Made by a program: the position numbers and the translations under genes | Shown: one piece after another, positions 39,072 to 47,109 of the stretch | Position numbering within the stretch: the first letter of the stretch is position 1 | Layout of the letters: every line of letters begins with the position of its first letter | IMG/VR virus record: IMGVR_UViG_3300025942_000003 | Location: 1-64,000 of that record | Source: a virus | Strand: one strand, 5' to 3' | Length of the DNA stretch: 64,000 nucleotides | The notes under the pieces: model-generated | Seen by the model: only the letters and a program-made list of their open reading frames with translations | Told to the model about the DNA's origin: nothing | Databases searched by the model: none

Positions 39072-39837
39072 CTTGTTAACTCCCTTCTTCTTGCTGCTCC
39101 GTTTGATTCGTTGTAAAGAATCTCAAATATCATGATAGACCGTGCTTCCTGCCTGAGATTGCGGAAATGTCAGTTTCGTGCGTTTTTGTCAAAATCTGTC
39201 AATTCCGACGTTTTTCAACTTTCGTTCGCGCGCGTAATTCCTCTCAGATCTTCTGATCTTTAAGACACCACGACTATTATCCCGTGAGAGATCTCTGGCG
39301 CTATTTGCAGGGCTGAATGTTTAGCCATAAGCGCGTTTTGCAGGTTGAGACTGGGCTTTAGTCGTTGGGGATTTCACCCAAAGCTATCTCTCAGTTGACC
39401 GGGTTGCCAAGTCGTCAGCCATTGCCCGGAATTCAGCCTTTAGTCCGTCACGTTCCCTCGTGACATTTCAACCACTGCCGCTCGTACAGTGCGCATTAGG
39501 CAACCTTGATTTTATTGCGGTGCTCAAGGTTTCAGAGGAACCGTTGTCTCAACCCAAAGCGAGGATGTGATATACTGCCGACATCCTTAGCAAAGTGTAG
39601 CTTTTCGGTCGGGCAATAGCCCTGCTGAGCGTGGTTAGGGCGGGAATCAAATCTCGCCCTAATTGCTTTCAAAGCGGCCGTTTCTTTCCACGGCCAAGTC
39701 GCGTCTGTGCCCGACGTTCAGCTCGATGGCTATTCTCACCCAGGACAGCAGCCATCGATCTGCCGTAGTCCAAGAGGTCGCGGTCTGATCTCCGCGCTCA
39801 CGCCGCTGCGATACTCTGCGAGGGGCGGATGAAATAT
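39072..39837. other. Gene-free region with many inverted repeats
   Basis: No convincing gene is present. A folded domain is suggested at 39309-39440: AGGGCTGAAT pairs with ATTCAGCCTT (one G-U), enclosing CCGGG/CCCGG, GACT/AGTC and TGGG/CCCA stems. GTCACG/CGTGAC follows at 39447-39464. TTAGGGCGGGA pairs with TCTCGCCCTAA (39635-39662). Two leftward TTGACA boxes lie at 39187-39192 and 39197-39202 before the 39071 gene. An origin, a large RNA or eroded genes are all possible. Confidence 0.5.
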
Positions 39838-39988
39838 CAAAGAAAAAGCGATTGATAGTCGCGCCCGCGCTTTGCCCGCCTTCACCTGCCTGTAGGAACA
39901 AGAAAAGACTTTTATGGCGTAACGCGACTATCAATCGCTCCTACAGAACTCTTTTATGACCGGGGCAAATCGGTATTTATCAAAGCGC
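39838..39988 (-). ncRNA. Putative small structured RNA ending in a 17-bp stem and T-tract
   Basis: The predicted transcript starts just after the promoter at 39995-40022. It contains CTGTAGGA then AGCGATTGATAGTCGCG (39939-39923), and after 59 bases the exact complement CGCGACTATCAATCGCT (39863-39847), followed by TTTTCTTT, like an intrinsic terminator. The CTGTAGGA can instead pair with TCCTACAG in the loop, which crosses the long stem (a pseudoknot or switch). The loop also has AAAAG/CTTTT and CGCC/GGCG pairs. A TTG-initiated frame overlapping it is not protein-like. Confidence 0.6.
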
Positions 39989-39994
39989 GAGCGA

Positions 39995-40022
39995 ATTATA
40001 CTCAAACTAACAATCAAAGCAA
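39995..40022 (-). promoter_or_regulatory. Sigma-70-type promoter for the small RNA
   Basis: The -10 box is a perfect TATAAT (40000-39995). The -35 box is TTGCTT (40022-40017), with a 16-base spacer. Transcription would start near 39988 and run left into the structured region. It lies 29 bases downstream of the stop of the 40051 gene. Confidence 0.65.
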
Positions 40023-40050
40023 CCATTTTTCTCAAACAACCCCTCCGTGG

Positions 40051-40269
40051 CTACTTCCCTATAGGATTTAGTGGGTGAGACGTTTGTGCTTTCAATCGTT
40101 CAATGAGACGCCCGTATTCGTCAATGTCTCGGTTCAGGGTTTCTATTTCTTCGTTCAGCAAATCACGCTGGAGAATCGCGTGAGCACGGGCATCACACGC
40201 CGATTCTTGACCCTCTTGAAGACGTTGCAACCTGATCTCAATCGGAACCCGGTTTATAATCGTTCTCAC
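40051..40269 (-). CDS. Small coiled-coil protein (72 aa)
   Basis: GTG start preceded by GGAGGTTGAGAG. The product (MRTIINRVPIEIRLQRLQEG, then LNEEIETLNRDIDEYGRLIE) is a charged coiled coil ending in a polar tail. It may form dimers. The function is unknown. Confidence 0.6.
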   Translation of the reverse strand: MRTIINRVPIEIRLQRLQEGQESACDARAHAILQRDLLNEEIETLNRDIDEYGRLIERLKAQTSHPLNPIGK

Positions 40270-40307
40270 CTCTCAACCTCCTCCGCTGGAAGCACTGACA
40301 GCAGATT

Positions 40308-40559
40308 CTAATAAGTTCTAGTAAGAACCCCCACTTCTGCCCTACGGACTGTTGCTTCCATCTCGAACGCGTCCAAAGCATCAACCGCATCTCGTAACGC
40401 ATGGCTGTTCATTAACCAGTCCTGACGCCAAAGGGCAGCTGCATTTAGTACATCTTGTTCTAGTTGCCTTCTCTGCTCAGCGACTGTCACACTGCCAACC
40501 CATAAGCGGGACCCAATGGGCGCGCCACCCATAACGATCGGAATCTTCTTTTTCTTCAT
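40308..40559 (-). CDS. Small helical protein (83 aa)
   Basis: It begins MKKKKIPIVMGGAPIGSRLW with a Lys-rich start and continues with SVTVAEQRRQLEQDVLNAAA and VDALDAFEMEATVRRAEVGV. It overlaps the upstream gene by four bases. The function is unknown. Confidence 0.55.
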   Translation of the reverse strand: MKKKKIPIVMGGAPIGSRLWVGSVTVAEQRRQLEQDVLNAAALWRQDWLMNSHALRDAVDALDAFEMEATVRRAEVGVLTRTY

Positions 40560-40930
40560 ATCGCCTCTGATTTCTTGGTTGATTTGCGCGAAGCACGCGC
40601 TACAGACTTTGGGCCTTCAAACTCATGGAAGTTAGGCGAAGGCTTTAAGTGATCTTGGAAGCCTGGAGCATTGCCACATAAACCACACATTGGCTCTTTG
40701 TCAGATGGCGCTTCTTTTGGCGCTGCTGCCCCTCCCGCTGCTTTCTTTGCTGCTTTACGAGGCGTAGGTGCCAGTTCGTTTTCAAGTGCGTTGTGGGCCT
40801 CTTGTAGCTCAAACAGCACGTCTTTGGCTGAGTTGAGTTGTGATTGCGCGGTCTGGACGCGAATACGCGCTGCTTCTAACCGCATTGCGGAATCATTCAG
40901 TATCCTATCAGCCTTTGTTTGCCTTTTCAT
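40556..40930 (-). CDS. Coiled-coil protein with CxxC motif (124 aa)
   Basis: The first 55 residues form a coiled coil (RLEAARIRVQTAQSQLNSAK, DVLFELQEAHNALENELA). A Lys/Ala/Pro linker follows, then EPMCGLCGNAPGFQDH with a CxxC and possible histidine ligand, and a basic tail. It is probably a nucleic-acid- or protein-binding adaptor. Confidence 0.6.
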   Translation of the reverse strand: MKRQTKADRILNDSAMRLEAARIRVQTAQSQLNSAKDVLFELQEAHNALENELAPTPRKAAKKAAGGAAAPKEAPSDKEPMCGLCGNAPGFQDHLKPSPNFHEFEGPKSVARASRKSTKKSEAI

Positions 40931-40946
40931 TGTTGTTCCTTTTCAT

Positions 40947-41246
40947 TTAGTTAAGAGGGGCGGTATGGAATGCGGCATCAAGCCGTGTGGCCGCGTATTC
41001 CGTTGCACGAATGAGCAGAGTTCTAACGTGGGGATTGTCCTCAGCATACTTCTTGTTATCACCGGATAGTCCGCTAATCACGTTGTCAACAATTTGCTCG
41101 GGCGTGTACCCCCACGCTACCATTTGCCTGGCCTGCTCGAAAACATTCCCAAACTCACTCTCACGCTCAAGAAATAATCGATACGCCATTTCGCCTGTAC
41201 ACTGTTCTATGAATTCATCGACCTGCTCTTTGCTAAGTTTGCCCAT
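40947..41246 (-). CDS. Hypothetical helical protein (99 aa)
   Basis: MGKLSKEQVDEFIEQCTGEM, then FEQARQMVAWGYTPEQIVDN, then RTLLIRATEYAATRLDAAFH. The protein is helical without membrane segments. The MVAWGYTPEQIVDN helix resembles MLLAGWSEDRVIGV in the 38428 gene. The function is unknown. Confidence 0.55.
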   Translation of the reverse strand: MGKLSKEQVDEFIEQCTGEMAYRLFLERESEFGNVFEQARQMVAWGYTPEQIVDNVISGLSGDNKKYAEDNPHVRTLLIRATEYAATRLDAAFHTAPLN

Positions 41247-41472
41247 AGCCCACCTCCACTACATATCTCCCATTTACTCTCCAAACAATTTCTTCTCCTA
41301 CATAGATCGCAAACCAAAGCACATAATCAGGACCAGCAAATTCATTGTAGGCTTCGATCTTTGTGACTCCGTTTGAGCCAATCCTGACATTCCAATCCCG
41401 AACATGTTGCGCTTCATCGATCACAAGGCTGGTAATTGGTCGGTTATCTTTCAATGTTAGGTTGAGACTCAT
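41233..41472 (-). CDS. Hypothetical beta-rich protein (79 aa)
   Basis: ATG 41472 gives MSLNLTLKDNRPITSLVIDE with alternating strands (VTKIEAYNEFAGPDYVLWFA, IYVGEEIVWRVNGRYVVEV). It is probably a small beta-barrel or sandwich. An upstream in-frame start at 41508 would overlap the preceding gene. Confidence 0.55.
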   Translation of the reverse strand: MSLNLTLKDNRPITSLVIDEAQHVRDWNVRIGSNGVTKIEAYNEFAGPDYVLWFAIYVGEEIVWRVNGRYVVEVGYGQT

Positions 41473-41483
41473 AAGCGATTCCC

Positions 41484-41729
41484 CTAGTCGCTCGCCTGAA
41501 CGAACCACTTATAAAGACACATCGGGCATGTTTGTTCGCCTTGTGCCCAGTGTACAGGCGGACCATCGGGTGTACCCGGTTGCGTTCCGGTTTCTTCCGC
41601 CTTAAACCAAGGCGCTTTCATGTACCATGTCTCCCAATCGTTATCGCCGCAGTTTGGACATCGTAGGTTATCATTCTCATCAGGACCAGGATCGGCCCAT
41701 GCTTTCGTGAGTGCGTCGCCAGAACTCAC
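41484..41729 (-). CDS. Zinc-ribbon protein (81 aa)
   Basis: The sequence shows LRCPNCGDNDWETWYMKAPW and, 40 residues on, EQTCPMCLYKWFVQ, two CxxC pairs in the usual ribbon arrangement. It overlaps the upstream gene by 50 bases. The function is unknown; possibly nucleic-acid binding. Confidence 0.6.
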   Translation of the reverse strand: MSSGDALTKAWADPGPDENDNLRCPNCGDNDWETWYMKAPWFKAEETGTQPGTPDGPPVHWAQGEQTCPMCLYKWFVQASD

Positions 41730-42321
41730 GATCCGTCGAGTCCGTCACATAGCCCTCGGTTGTATCGATCAGGCGCTTTGATGATTCCGTGAGAATGTGC
41801 GCTACACAAACATGGGCCTTTGCGCTATCAATCATCTCAGGCGGGAATTGATCCATACCAGCGAATGTCTGATTGAGAATGTCGCAGGCGATCGGCTCCG
41901 TGCCTAAACAACACATTAATCTGTTTTCGGGCAGTGATTCGGACGGAGAAAATGAGCAGTGCTTATACTGAGTCGGGAGTTCGCCCTTGCGCTGTAACTC
42001 ATACAGGCGGGTGATCCGGGCTATCTCAGCGGGCAGAGTCTTACCTTCATACAGCCAAGATTCCCATTCCTCGCCCGCCTTTCGCCTCGTATCCTGTCGC
42101 TGGTTTATGTTCACGTGCATGGCGTGATCGAACCGTCGCCTCTGTCGCGCTACGTCAAATTCGCTAAACATATGACAGCCACAACGACAACACGATCCGA
42201 CTTCACCGCTTGCGTTATCAGTATGGTTGCGTAGCGAGTGCAAGCATTCACAACTTGGATTAGGACCACAGTCGATATGCCCGATACTCGGATCGCAGTA
42301 ATACCCGCCACATTCTTCCAT
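41680..42321 (-). CDS. Cysteine- and histidine-rich protein (213 aa)
   Basis: The N-terminal third has many cysteines (MEECGGYYCDPSIGHIDCGP, CECLHSLRNH, CCRCGCHMF), probably two or more metal sites. The rest is helical and charged, with further cysteines (MCCLGTEPIACDI, HVCVAHIL). It lies downstream of the recombination genes. No family is recognised. Confidence 0.55.
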   Translation of the reverse strand: MEECGGYYCDPSIGHIDCGPNPSCECLHSLRNHTDNASGEVGSCCRCGCHMFSEFDVARQRRRFDHAMHVNINQRQDTRRKAGEEWESWLYEGKTLPAEIARITRLYELQRKGELPTQYKHCSFSPSESLPENRLMCCLGTEPIACDILNQTFAGMDQFPPEMIDSAKAHVCVAHILTESSKRLIDTTEGYVTDSTDREFWRRTHESMGRSWS

Positions 42322-42332
42322 CTAAATCCCCC

Positions 42333-43190
42333 TCACTTCACTAACTGAATAACTTTTCCTTTACGTGCGTGTAATACATTAGGCTTCTTAGCCAGCGCGA
42401 TTGAGTCTTCAAGTTGCCTCGTTAACTCCAGGGGTTCGTATCCTGACCGCACTCGGTTTTTAATCCGCTCGACCTTTTCATTGAGCTCGACAAGAAACCT
42501 TCTCACTGAGTTTTCCAATGCGCTTATTTCGGATTCGTTTCGCCACTCTGTTCTCACATATAATTTGTCTTCTTCGTTCAACATTGTCGGACAGTAGCTT
42601 ATGAAGTCGCAGAATTCTCTGTTGGTACAGGCAAGCCCTGAATTCACCTGTGGGCGATACTCGCAAAAGACTGATTCTTCTCGCTCGCCACCTTCCAAAA
42701 GTTTGATATGCTGTGCGGCGTCCAGATTCTTGATTTCGATTATTCCATTATCGCCAACGTATCCATCCGGGCTCGCTCCAAATCGCTCAATGAACAGATG
42801 GTGGATAAACCCAACTTGAACGACTTCTCGATCATAAAAGAATGAGTACGCCGCCCGAGCCGCAGGCTCCATCTTTAGTCGCTCAATTAGCGAGTACACG
42901 TTCTTACCGAGTTGTGGCCGTCCAGTGAATCGTTCCGCTAGAAGCTGGTCCATGTAACGATCACGGTCTGATGATGATTTCCATTCAGTTACGATTCCTT
43001 TTTCTTTCTTCTTCTGAACCAACTTTGTGATGTCATGGGCTTTGCTTGCAGTGGCAAATCCGCATCTCGCTTGTAGCCATTCTGGATTTACGCTTCCGTC
43101 CTCGAGCTGCTGAGACAGCGCGGCCGCACAATGCCGACAGACTTCCGTGCGGACTTCATACTCATCGTACTTGCAGAAGCAGTTATTCAT
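42333..43190 (-). CDS. YqaJ-like viral recombinase (lambda-exonuclease fold), with N-terminal zinc segment
   Basis: The nuclease core has WLQARCGFATASKAHDI, then AAYSFFYDREVVQVGFIHH, then FGASPDGYVGDNGIIEIKNL, where D and ExK are the two-metal catalytic residues. It then has EYRPQVNSGLACTNREFCDF, the QVxxGL helix of the family. About 30 Cys/His-rich residues precede it (MNNCFCKYDEYEVRTEVCRH). The enzyme would degrade one strand from double-stranded ends for single-strand annealing. Its partner, an Erf-type annealase, overlaps it by four bases. Confidence 0.85.
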   Translation of the reverse strand: MNNCFCKYDEYEVRTEVCRHCAAALSQQLEDGSVNPEWLQARCGFATASKAHDITKLVQKKKEKGIVTEWKSSSDRDRYMDQLLAERFTGRPQLGKNVYSLIERLKMEPAARAAYSFFYDREVVQVGFIHHLFIERFGASPDGYVGDNGIIEIKNLDAAQHIKLLEGGEREESVFCEYRPQVNSGLACTNREFCDFISYCPTMLNEEDKLYVRTEWRNESEISALENSVRRFLVELNEKVERIKNRVRSGYEPLELTRQLEDSIALAKKPNVLHARKGKVIQLVK

Positions 43191-44125
43191 TGTCGGTTCT
43201 GTTGTTGGTGAAGCGCTGCTAATGCGCCTTGATACTGACTCGCGGGAAGTTCGCTGACCTTCTTGATCTGGTTGGCTTTAAGGAAGTCGGCTTTACAGTT
43301 GCCGCCAATGCCGTCGATCATGGCAACCAGGGTTGCTTCCTGATCCTCGCTGATTGTCGCCTTGCGTTCAGCGTCTTTATGATGAGCAAGGTTAATTTTA
43401 TCTACGGCGCTCTGGTACTTGGTGCGAGGTAGCTCAGAGAGATCTTGAATGCCGAACTGTTTCAAAAACCAGTCTCGACGCGCTTGGCTGTCATCCTTCA
43501 TCATCTTCTCAAGGTTTACCCGCTCCACATCGCTGATGGCTCGACTAATTGGATTTCCGTCGTTGTCGTCTTTATCAACAAGCATGGGGATCTTCCAGAC
43601 CATTTTCTCGATGTACCGCATGCCAAGGCTACATCCGTTGCCAACAGCCTGAGCCGCAGTCATAACGCCGTTTCCCTTTGGGCCTTCCCCACTGATTGAC
43701 ATGGGCAGGTGAAAGCGGCGCCGATGGGTTCCTTCCGGCCCTTTATAAGTGACATCCGAATACATCATCATCAGGTTTGGCGCTGGCAATTCCTTCTCAA
43801 CCCCAAAAGACTCGCTAAAACCGAACTTCTCACGGATAGGTTTTAGCATGTCATCGATCTTCGGAAAACTAACCCATCGGCTGTTATTAGATTCCCGGTT
43901 GATTTTGTCCCAACGAAGCGCTTGGACTTCTTTCTGTGCTTCCTGCATAGCAGCATCGAATGCCTTTTCTGCGGCGCGGTCCTCGAGTTGGAGTTTTAAT
44001 CCGACGATTACCTTTAGCTTCTCAGCATCGATTTCCGGATTCAGCGCTACCTTCTCAATCAACGCGAGAAATTCATCCTGTTGCTGTGGGCGCTCGAGCG
44101 CTAGTGTCTCTGAACTAGTTGACAT
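43187..44125 (-). CDS. Erf-family single-strand annealing protein
   Basis: The N-terminal 200 residues show the Erf pattern: AEKAFDAAMQEAQKEVQALR, WVSFPKIDDMLKPIREKFGF, then YSDVTYKGPEGTHRRRFHLP and VMTAAQAVGNGCSLGMRYIE. The C-terminal part is charged and helical with repeated LSELP/VSELP segments. The protein would coat exonuclease-made single strands and anneal them. The gene directly precedes the YqaJ exonuclease, forming a phage recombination pair. Confidence 0.8.
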   Translation of the reverse strand: MSTSSETLALERPQQQDEFLALIEKVALNPEIDAEKLKVIVGLKLQLEDRAAEKAFDAAMQEAQKEVQALRWDKINRESNNSRWVSFPKIDDMLKPIREKFGFSESFGVEKELPAPNLMMMYSDVTYKGPEGTHRRRFHLPMSISGEGPKGNGVMTAAQAVGNGCSLGMRYIEKMVWKIPMLVDKDDNDGNPISRAISDVERVNLEKMMKDDSQARRDWFLKQFGIQDLSELPRTKYQSAVDKINLAHHKDAERKATISEDQEATLVAMIDGIGGNCKADFLKANQIKKVSELPASQYQGALAALHQQQNRQ

Positions 44126-44777
44126 TAGTTTCCTCTTTTAGACCGTGGAATAGATTGTATTGCTCTCGATAGAATTCATAGAGCCGGCGTTGAAAACCCG
44201 CGTCCCGAAGCATCATGTTAATCGCACGACACTGGTCCACGTCATCAACAAGGCGGCAGTCTGGAATTAAGTCAACGTATTGGTCTAGCACGGCATGGTT
44301 GGGGAATGGCGGGATAAAATCCACAAGTTCCCCCTTGGGCTCAAACCACTCAGTATCGTGAACTTGATCTACGGTGAACTTTGGGCCATCAAAGTCAAGA
44401 TAAATTCCCTCTGCGCCATTGTCATGTTTCCACTCGCTGATCTTGCGGAAGTAGAACCGCTGAGTAGCCCCGTGCCAATTAATTGTGCGGCCCGCTTTGT
44501 AGCCAGGAATATCTTTCAACAGCATATAGTTATGCGCGAACTTGTCATCCATTTGATTCTCCTCTAAATAGCCGATGCGCGGTTGTGTTTCTGTGTTAAT
44601 CCTCGCCAGACCTGCTTGCCATCCACCTATCGGTGTGAGCGCCTCTTCGATCATGTCGCGCACTGATTCATCCAAAGACATGTAGCCAAGATCGTTTTTA
44701 ACTGCGCGCAGAGTCTTGATGCAGAAAAGAAGTTTCCGATTCCTCTGCGCTTCTGTAGCTTTCATTTCGATAGCCAT
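44115..44777 (-). CDS. Hypothetical protein (220 aa) upstream of the recombinase pair
   Basis: The product is acidic with a helical start (KLLFCIKTLRAVKNDLGYMS, DESVRDMIEEAL) and a beta-rich middle with many aromatic residues (TQRFYFRKISEWKHDNGAEG, IYLDFDGPKFTVDQVHDTEW). It overlaps the Erf gene by 11 bases. No family is recognised; a recombination accessory role is suggested only by context. Confidence 0.5.
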   Translation of the reverse strand: MAIEMKATEAQRNRKLLFCIKTLRAVKNDLGYMSLDESVRDMIEEALTPIGGWQAGLARINTETQPRIGYLEENQMDDKFAHNYMLLKDIPGYKAGRTINWHGATQRFYFRKISEWKHDNGAEGIYLDFDGPKFTVDQVHDTEWFEPKGELVDFIPPFPNHAVLDQYVDLIPDCRLVDDVDQCRAINMMLRDAGFQRRLYEFYREQYNLFHGLKEETNVN

Positions 44778-44818
44778 TTCAATTTTGCCCTCCTACTACT
44801 AAAGGCGTAGAAAGTGAT

Positions 44819-44849
44819 CAAGACCCGTCACGCTAAGTGGCGGGTCTTG
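44819..44849 (-). terminator. Strong 13-bp hairpin over a stop codon
   Basis: CAAGACCCGTCAC and GTGGCGGGTCTTG pair with one G-U around a GCTAA loop. The hairpin overlaps the TAG of the 44833 gene. Only a modest T-rich tail (TCACTTTCT) follows leftward, so it may be a partial terminator or a 3' stabiliser. Confidence 0.6.
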
Positions 44850-45024
44850 AGTCGCTCGGGCCTTGCGATTCTTCCAGCGTGATCCAGCGCTCTCCGCTTT
44901 CAGGCGATGGGCGCTGATGGATCGGGTCCGTGAACCAGCGCTCACAATAGCGGCAGATTGATGACGTTGTTGGTAGTCCTTCAAATGCATGTTTAGTTGT
45001 GTCGTAAATCGTTCCGGTTGACAT
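44833..45024 (-). CDS. Small zinc-knuckle protein (63 aa)
   Basis: ATG 45024 follows GGAG by seven bases and begins MSTGTIYDTTKHAFEGLPTT. It continues SSICRYCERWFTDPIHQ (CxxC plus His) and ends with a polar tail. Its stop sits inside a strong hairpin. The function is unknown. Confidence 0.6.
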   Translation of the reverse strand: MSTGTIYDTTKHAFEGLPTTSSICRYCERWFTDPIHQRPSPESGERWITLEESQGPSDSRPAT

Positions 45025-45069
45025 TTGTGTTCTCCTTTTCATCAAAGATGTGCGCTACTCATGAAGCAG

Positions 45070-46302
45070 CTACTCATGAAGCAGGTCGACATCCTGAGCC
45101 CACCGCCCAAGCTGGTATCCCGATACATTGTTAACCGTTGCCCGATACAGGAAATAGTTCCCAAACCGATCTCTGCGACCGGCGAACTTGTATTCAAGGT
45201 CAATTGAATCAATGCCCATCGCGGACAGGGAATGGAGCTCGGGTGCTTCCGAAATCCCGTTGTGATTCGCGTCGCGCCATAACCTCAGATAACGGAAGAT
45301 CTCGTCTCGACCGTCAATGGCCCCATCTTCATTCCCGCCGTTTAGAAATTGGTCAAAGACCCGTAGCGCTAGAAACCCATTTCTCTTCGTGCCTTCGGCA
45401 GGCTTAGGCTGTGGCGTGAAGTTCCCGAAAAGCTCGCTTCCATCGTCAATCACACCGTTTCCGTTTCGGTCCAGAGACAGCCAAGCGTCATCAGAGTCTG
45501 CTGATGTCCAGGAGATCTTGCGTGCAACACCGGGCCTAAGACTGAAAGAAACGCCGTCTACAAGACTTGTCAACTGAAATCCATTCCCCGCGGTGTCGAT
45601 GAGAATCGGGGTGTGTGGGCCAATACCGGTGTCGCAGGAGCAGGTGTCGAAATCCCAAATGTGCTGAGCCTGCTGACACTGGTCGATTTGATCTTCATAA
45701 CCAGGACAAGCAGAGCCACCACCCTCCTCCCAGAAAAGCGCACCGCACTCGCAGTAAAATGAGCTCACGCGATTGAAGCACGACTGACAGTGTTGCTCGC
45801 TCATGCAGGAGAGATAAACCTGCCCCGCTCTATCTCTACATGTCGCCTCTGAGCCTCCTTGTTGCCCACAGGTGACATAGGCTTCGGTTTCCCTGTCCCG
45901 ACAGGTCGACTTCACCTGGTTGCATCGAGTTATGCATTCGTACTGTGTTTGCGCCTGAACCTTCGTATCCAGGTCCGCGCTGGTATTCGTTAGCAGGAAG
46001 CAAACAGCCGCTACGATCGCTGCTAAGCATAGAAATCTCTTCGTGGACTGTGAACGATGGTGCCCATTAAAGGCGGTGATGGGACTAAATGATTGTTCGC
46101 CTCTTGCTTTTATATGAGCGCAGTCTGCACAGTCAGCGGGATCGCGCTGTTCCGGGTTGTCTTCGTCCAAGCCGCCCTCATAACTATCGATCGCTCCGCA
46201 AAGAGCTCGGCCTTCGCGTATGTAGTGATAATTCTCTTGAAAGTTTGGTTGATAGGGCTTTTGGACCTGCCAGCCCTCAGTTTGTTCTGTTCCTATTTGC
46301 AT
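45070..46302 (-). CDS. Fusion of a phage zinc-type N-terminus to a bacterial secreted calcium-loop protein
   Basis: Residues 1-70 have phage-like content with [20 protein letters not shown] and DCADCAH. A membrane or signal segment follows ([20 protein letters not shown], about residues 88-107), then a Cys-rich domain with about ten cysteines. The C-terminal 190 residues hold [40 protein letters not shown] and [19 protein letters not shown]. These are Asp/Asn-rich loops as in calcium-binding secreted proteins that I associate with acidobacteria. It would be exported or displayed on the host surface. Host-derived transfer is likely. Confidence 0.75.
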   Translation of the reverse strand: MQIGTEQTEGWQVQKPYQPNFQENYHYIREGRALCGAIDSYEGGLDEDNPEQRDPADCADCAHIKARGEQSFSPITAFNGHHRSQSTKRFLCLAAIVAAVCFLLTNTSADLDTKVQAQTQYECITRCNQVKSTCRDRETEAYVTCGQQGGSEATCRDRAGQVYLSCMSEQHCQSCFNRVSSFYCECGALFWEEGGGSACPGYEDQIDQCQQAQHIWDFDTCSCDTGIGPHTPILIDTAGNGFQLTSLVDGVSFSLRPGVARKISWTSADSDDAWLSLDRNGNGVIDDGSELFGNFTPQPKPAEGTKRNGFLALRVFDQFLNGGNEDGAIDGRDEIFRYLRLWRDANHNGISEAPELHSLSAMGIDSIDLEYKFAGRRDRFGNYFLYRATVNNVSGYQLGRWAQDVDLLHE

Positions 46303-46320
46303 CGTTCTATCTCCTTTTGG

Positions 46321-46620
46321 TTAGCCCGGCTTTCCGAACTCAGGTTTCTTTTCAATTACATCTGCCAATACTGCGCGTACGTGTCTGCATTTACGTAGTC
46401 CTAATTCAGAAGCTTTGCATTGGCAGTAGCCGCAGATCGTATTGAGGTCGCTCAAGAAAATCTCCGTCTCGTACAAACTTCCACTATCGCTAACAACTGC
46501 ATAATGGAAGACTTCGCGCCCGCTGTGACCACTTCTCAAGGCAGACCACTCAGGTTGATATTGAAGCGAGAGATTGTCATCGCTGAGCGCATCCGACAGT
46601 TTTAGTTCGATAACGCTCAT
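46321..46620 (-). CDS. SWIM zinc-finger protein (99 aa)
   Basis: The second half reads NTICGYCQCKASELGLRKCR followed by HVRAVLADVIEKK, the SWIM pattern (CxCx(n)CxH) that binds zinc and usually nucleic acid or protein. The first half is strand-rich. Another SWIM protein is two genes upstream. The role is unknown. Confidence 0.7.
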   Translation of the reverse strand: MSVIELKLSDALSDDNLSLQYQPEWSALRSGHSGREVFHYAVVSDSGSLYETEIFLSDLNTICGYCQCKASELGLRKCRHVRAVLADVIEKKPEFGKPG

Positions 46621-46793
46621 CTCTTATTTTCTATGGCCCTAGCAATCTCAAAGAGAGCGAAAATCAGTGCGGCGGTTGAAAGATAGGCCAGCCATGCCCA
46701 TGCTTTACCGACAACTCCGACCGCTGCCCCCGATCCGAGCAGGCACAGCCAGCACAAAAGACGGGGCATCGTCGGTCTTGGAAAATCATTCAT
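46617..46793 (-). CDS. Two-span small membrane protein (58 aa)
   Basis: ATG 46793 follows GGAA by six bases and gives MNDFPRPTMPRLLCWLCLLG, then SGAAVGVVGKAWAWLAYLST and a C-terminal helix. Two transmembrane spans are predicted by eye. It overlaps both neighbours by ATGA junctions. The function is unknown. Confidence 0.6.
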   Translation of the reverse strand: MNDFPRPTMPRLLCWLCLLGSGAAVGVVGKAWAWLAYLSTAALIFALFEIARAIENKR

Positions 46794-47107
46794 AGACGTT
46801 TCCTTCCCGTGCTTTCTGCGGATTCGTGAATTAAGACACCGGCAACATGAAAGCAGTGAGTCGGCTCCTGCGGTACATAGAACGCTTCGCAATTGCACTG
46901 CGCGACCGGTTCTCCCTGTTCATCAAGCCAAAGCGTAACAACGTAGCGCGAGCCACCCCGACCGACTACTCTAAAGTATCTTTCTCCCTGGATTGTGCCG
47001 ATAAGTTGCACGTCTGGCTTTAACTCTATCGCGCGGCACAATGCTTTATGCGCTCGACTCTGCGGCTCGGGATTGATGAAGTTAGATACAGGGATTGAGG
47101 GAAGCAT
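46790..47107 (-). CDS. SWIM zinc-finger protein (105 aa)
   Basis: The SWIM pattern is AQCNCEAFYVPQEPTHCFHV (CxC and CxH), preceded by strands typical of the fold (YFRVVGRGGSRYVVTLWLDE). Phage and plasmid SWIM proteins often have just this one domain. It is the second of a pair in the same operon. Confidence 0.7.
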   Translation of the reverse strand: MLPSIPVSNFINPEPQSRAHKALCRAIELKPDVQLIGTIQGERYFRVVGRGGSRYVVTLWLDEQGEPVAQCNCEAFYVPQEPTHCFHVAGVLIHESAESTGRKRL

Positions 47108-47109
47108 AA

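Noticed and set aside
39390-39500. A possible short coiled-coil gene made of two frames (MRTVRAAVVEMS joined to RERDGLKAEFRAMADD by a shift).
   Set aside because: It needs an indel, is only about 36 codons, and lies where strong inverted repeats are better explained by RNA or DNA structure; kept only as a hint that the region may contain decayed genes.
39659-39934. A 91-codon leftward frame starting at TTG.
   Set aside because: It overlaps the small RNA stem, begins inside its 5' arm, has no ribosome site and its composition does not look like protein.
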